DNA from: Oceanibaculum pacificum
GTDB taxonomy: Bacteria; Pseudomonadota; Alphaproteobacteria; Oceanibaculales; Oceanibaculaceae
DNA: 64,000 nucleotides
Reading direction: 5' to 3'
Assembly: GCF_001618175.1 (NCBI RefSeq)
Contig: NZ_LPXN01000001.1
Coordinates: forward strand, 1 to 64,000
In this document: positions 63,366 to 64,000 of the stretch, in pieces
Position numbering within the stretch: position 1 is the stretch's first letter
Layout of the letters: every line of letters starts with the position of its first letter
The notes under the pieces: generated by a model
The model's database searches: none
What the model saw: only the letters and a program-made list of their open reading frames with translations
What the model was told of the DNA's origin: nothing
Program-made: the position numbers and the translations under genes

Positions 63366-64000
63366 CAGCGCGGCACCACCCCATGTGTCCGCAAAAAATC
63401 CAGCAACGGCAGCAATGGCAGACCGAGGATGGTGAAGTAATCCCCTTCGATCCGGCTGAAAAGCTGCGCGCCCAGCCCTTCGAGCTGATAGGCGCCAACG
63501 GAATTCAGGATCGGTTCGCCGGCGGCATCCAGATAGGCCTCGATGAAATCCGGCGACAGCACCCGCACCGCCAGGCTGGCGATGGAAAGATTGTGCCAAA
63601 GGCGCTGGCCGTCGCGCGCGACGACGATGCCGACCTGCAGCCGATGCGTCTTGCCGCTGAATGCCTGGAGGTGCGCGCGCGCATGGTCGCGGTCGACCGG
63701 CTTTTCGAACCACACGCCATTGCAGTCCAGCATCTGGTCGCAGCCGATGACCAGCGCGCCCGGATTGCGGCGCGACACACGCATCGCCTTCGCCTCGGCC
63801 AACGCGATGGCGGCGTCGCCCACGGTCGCCCCCTCGGCTTGCAGCGAGCGGCGTATTTCGGCCTCGTCGACCGGCGCGGCCTGGATGTCGAAATCAACGC
63901 CGGCATTGCGCAGCAGCTCGGCGCGGATGCGGCTGCCCGACGCCAGGATCAGTTTCTGCGGCGCGGGCCCGGTCAGCAAAGCCTCAGACGGCATCCTCAC
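63365..64000 (-). CDS. Maf-family nucleoside triphosphate pyrophosphatase (start at or beyond the window edge)
   Basis: 211 residues visible: KLILASGSRIRAELLRNAGVDFDIQAAPVDEAEIR is the Maf N-terminus, VIGCDQMLDCNGVWFEKP the nucleotide-site region, and LNSVGAYQLEGLGAQLFSRIEGDYFTILGLP the family core. Maf proteins hydrolyse non-canonical or dTTP/UTP nucleotides and can limit septation. ATG 63994 or GTG 64000 is a likely start; an earlier one could lie past the window. Overlaps coaE by 1 base of ATGA (in the usual order an aroE gene sits between these). Confidence 0.9.
   Translation of the reverse strand: MRMPSEALLTGPAPQKLILASGSRIRAELLRNAGVDFDIQAAPVDEAEIRRSLQAEGATVGDAAIALAEAKAMRVSRRNPGALVIGCDQMLDCNGVWFEKPVDRDHARAHLQAFSGKTHRLQVGIVVARDGQRLWHNLSIASLAVRVLSPDFIEAYLDAAGEPILNSVGAYQLEGLGAQLFSRIEGDYFTILGLPLLPLLDFLRTHGVVPR

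Noticed and set aside
1-64000. Phage, insertion sequence, CRISPR array, tRNA or rRNA
   Set aside because: Read on both strands; no transposase, integrase, regular spacer array or cloverleaf was recognised. A tRNAscan and Infernal run would be decisive.

Overview
The window is GC-rich, densely coded chromosome from an alphaproteobacterium, most likely a member of the Rhodospirillales or a close relative. The evidence is gene order and family content: mutS next to a two-domain maeB; maf-coaE-dnaQ, secB, Tim44-like, mltA, smr and hslUV running together (an order known from alphaproteobacterial chromosomes near the origin); a PhoB-type Pho box; bactofilin; an AmpG-like permease. Genus cannot be fixed from sequence reading alone. 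I see no rRNA, tRNA, CRISPR array, prophage or insertion sequence. Coding is almost continuous and no gap without a gene exceeds 300 bases.

Layout. 0-3 kb: palindromic dispersed repeats, then mutS (minus). 3-10 kb: maeB, then a TRAP transporter (binding protein, small and large membrane subunits) followed by a UxaA/GarD-type sugar-acid dehydratase. 10-13.7 kb: phoR-phoU-phoB with a good Pho box but no pst genes, then ppa. 13.7-21 kb: AmpG-like permease, adenosine kinase, EI24 membrane protein, bactofilin, lipoprotein, LysE exporter, nth, DUF2244, dapB. 21-27.6 kb: PadR regulator, dnaJ, dnaK with a heat-shock-like promoter, a DUF1848 protein and an LpoA-like lipoprotein. 27.6-31.5 kb: rsmI, yraN, a BON-domain lipoprotein, a SirB1 protein and gshB. 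31.5-35 kb: CobT-like, CobC-like and CobD-like genes, two of them lacking canonical motifs, around a SYLF protein. 35-40.3 kb: SCO1, a DapA-family enzyme, small proteins, an EamA exporter and a MarR-GNAT fusion with a striking palindromic operator. 40.3-44.7 kb: ugpBAEC with a candidate Pho box. 44.8-51 kb: ada, a PBP1A-like protein, and an MFS-YgjP-MFS operon. 51-54 kb: hslV, a glycerophosphodiester phosphodiesterase, hslU. 54-64 kb: xre, smr, lutCBA, mltA, Tim44-like, fxsA, a histidine phosphatase, secB, dnaQ, coaE, maf.

Themes. Phosphate: PhoR/PhoU/PhoB, Ugp glycerol-3-phosphate uptake, a secreted glycerophosphodiesterase that could feed Ugp, and pyrophosphatase. Cell wall: PBP1A-like, MltA, AmpG-like and LpoA-like proteins. 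Proteostasis: DnaKJ, HslUV, SecB. Many genes are translationally coupled by 4-nt overlaps, often with TTG or GTG starts (TTGA, GTGA), which fixes several start sites. The most unusual items are the degenerate cobalamin-like cluster, the phosphodiesterase between hslV and hslU, the Pho-box pair, the MarR-GNAT operator, and several unexplained stem-loops in intergenic regions.
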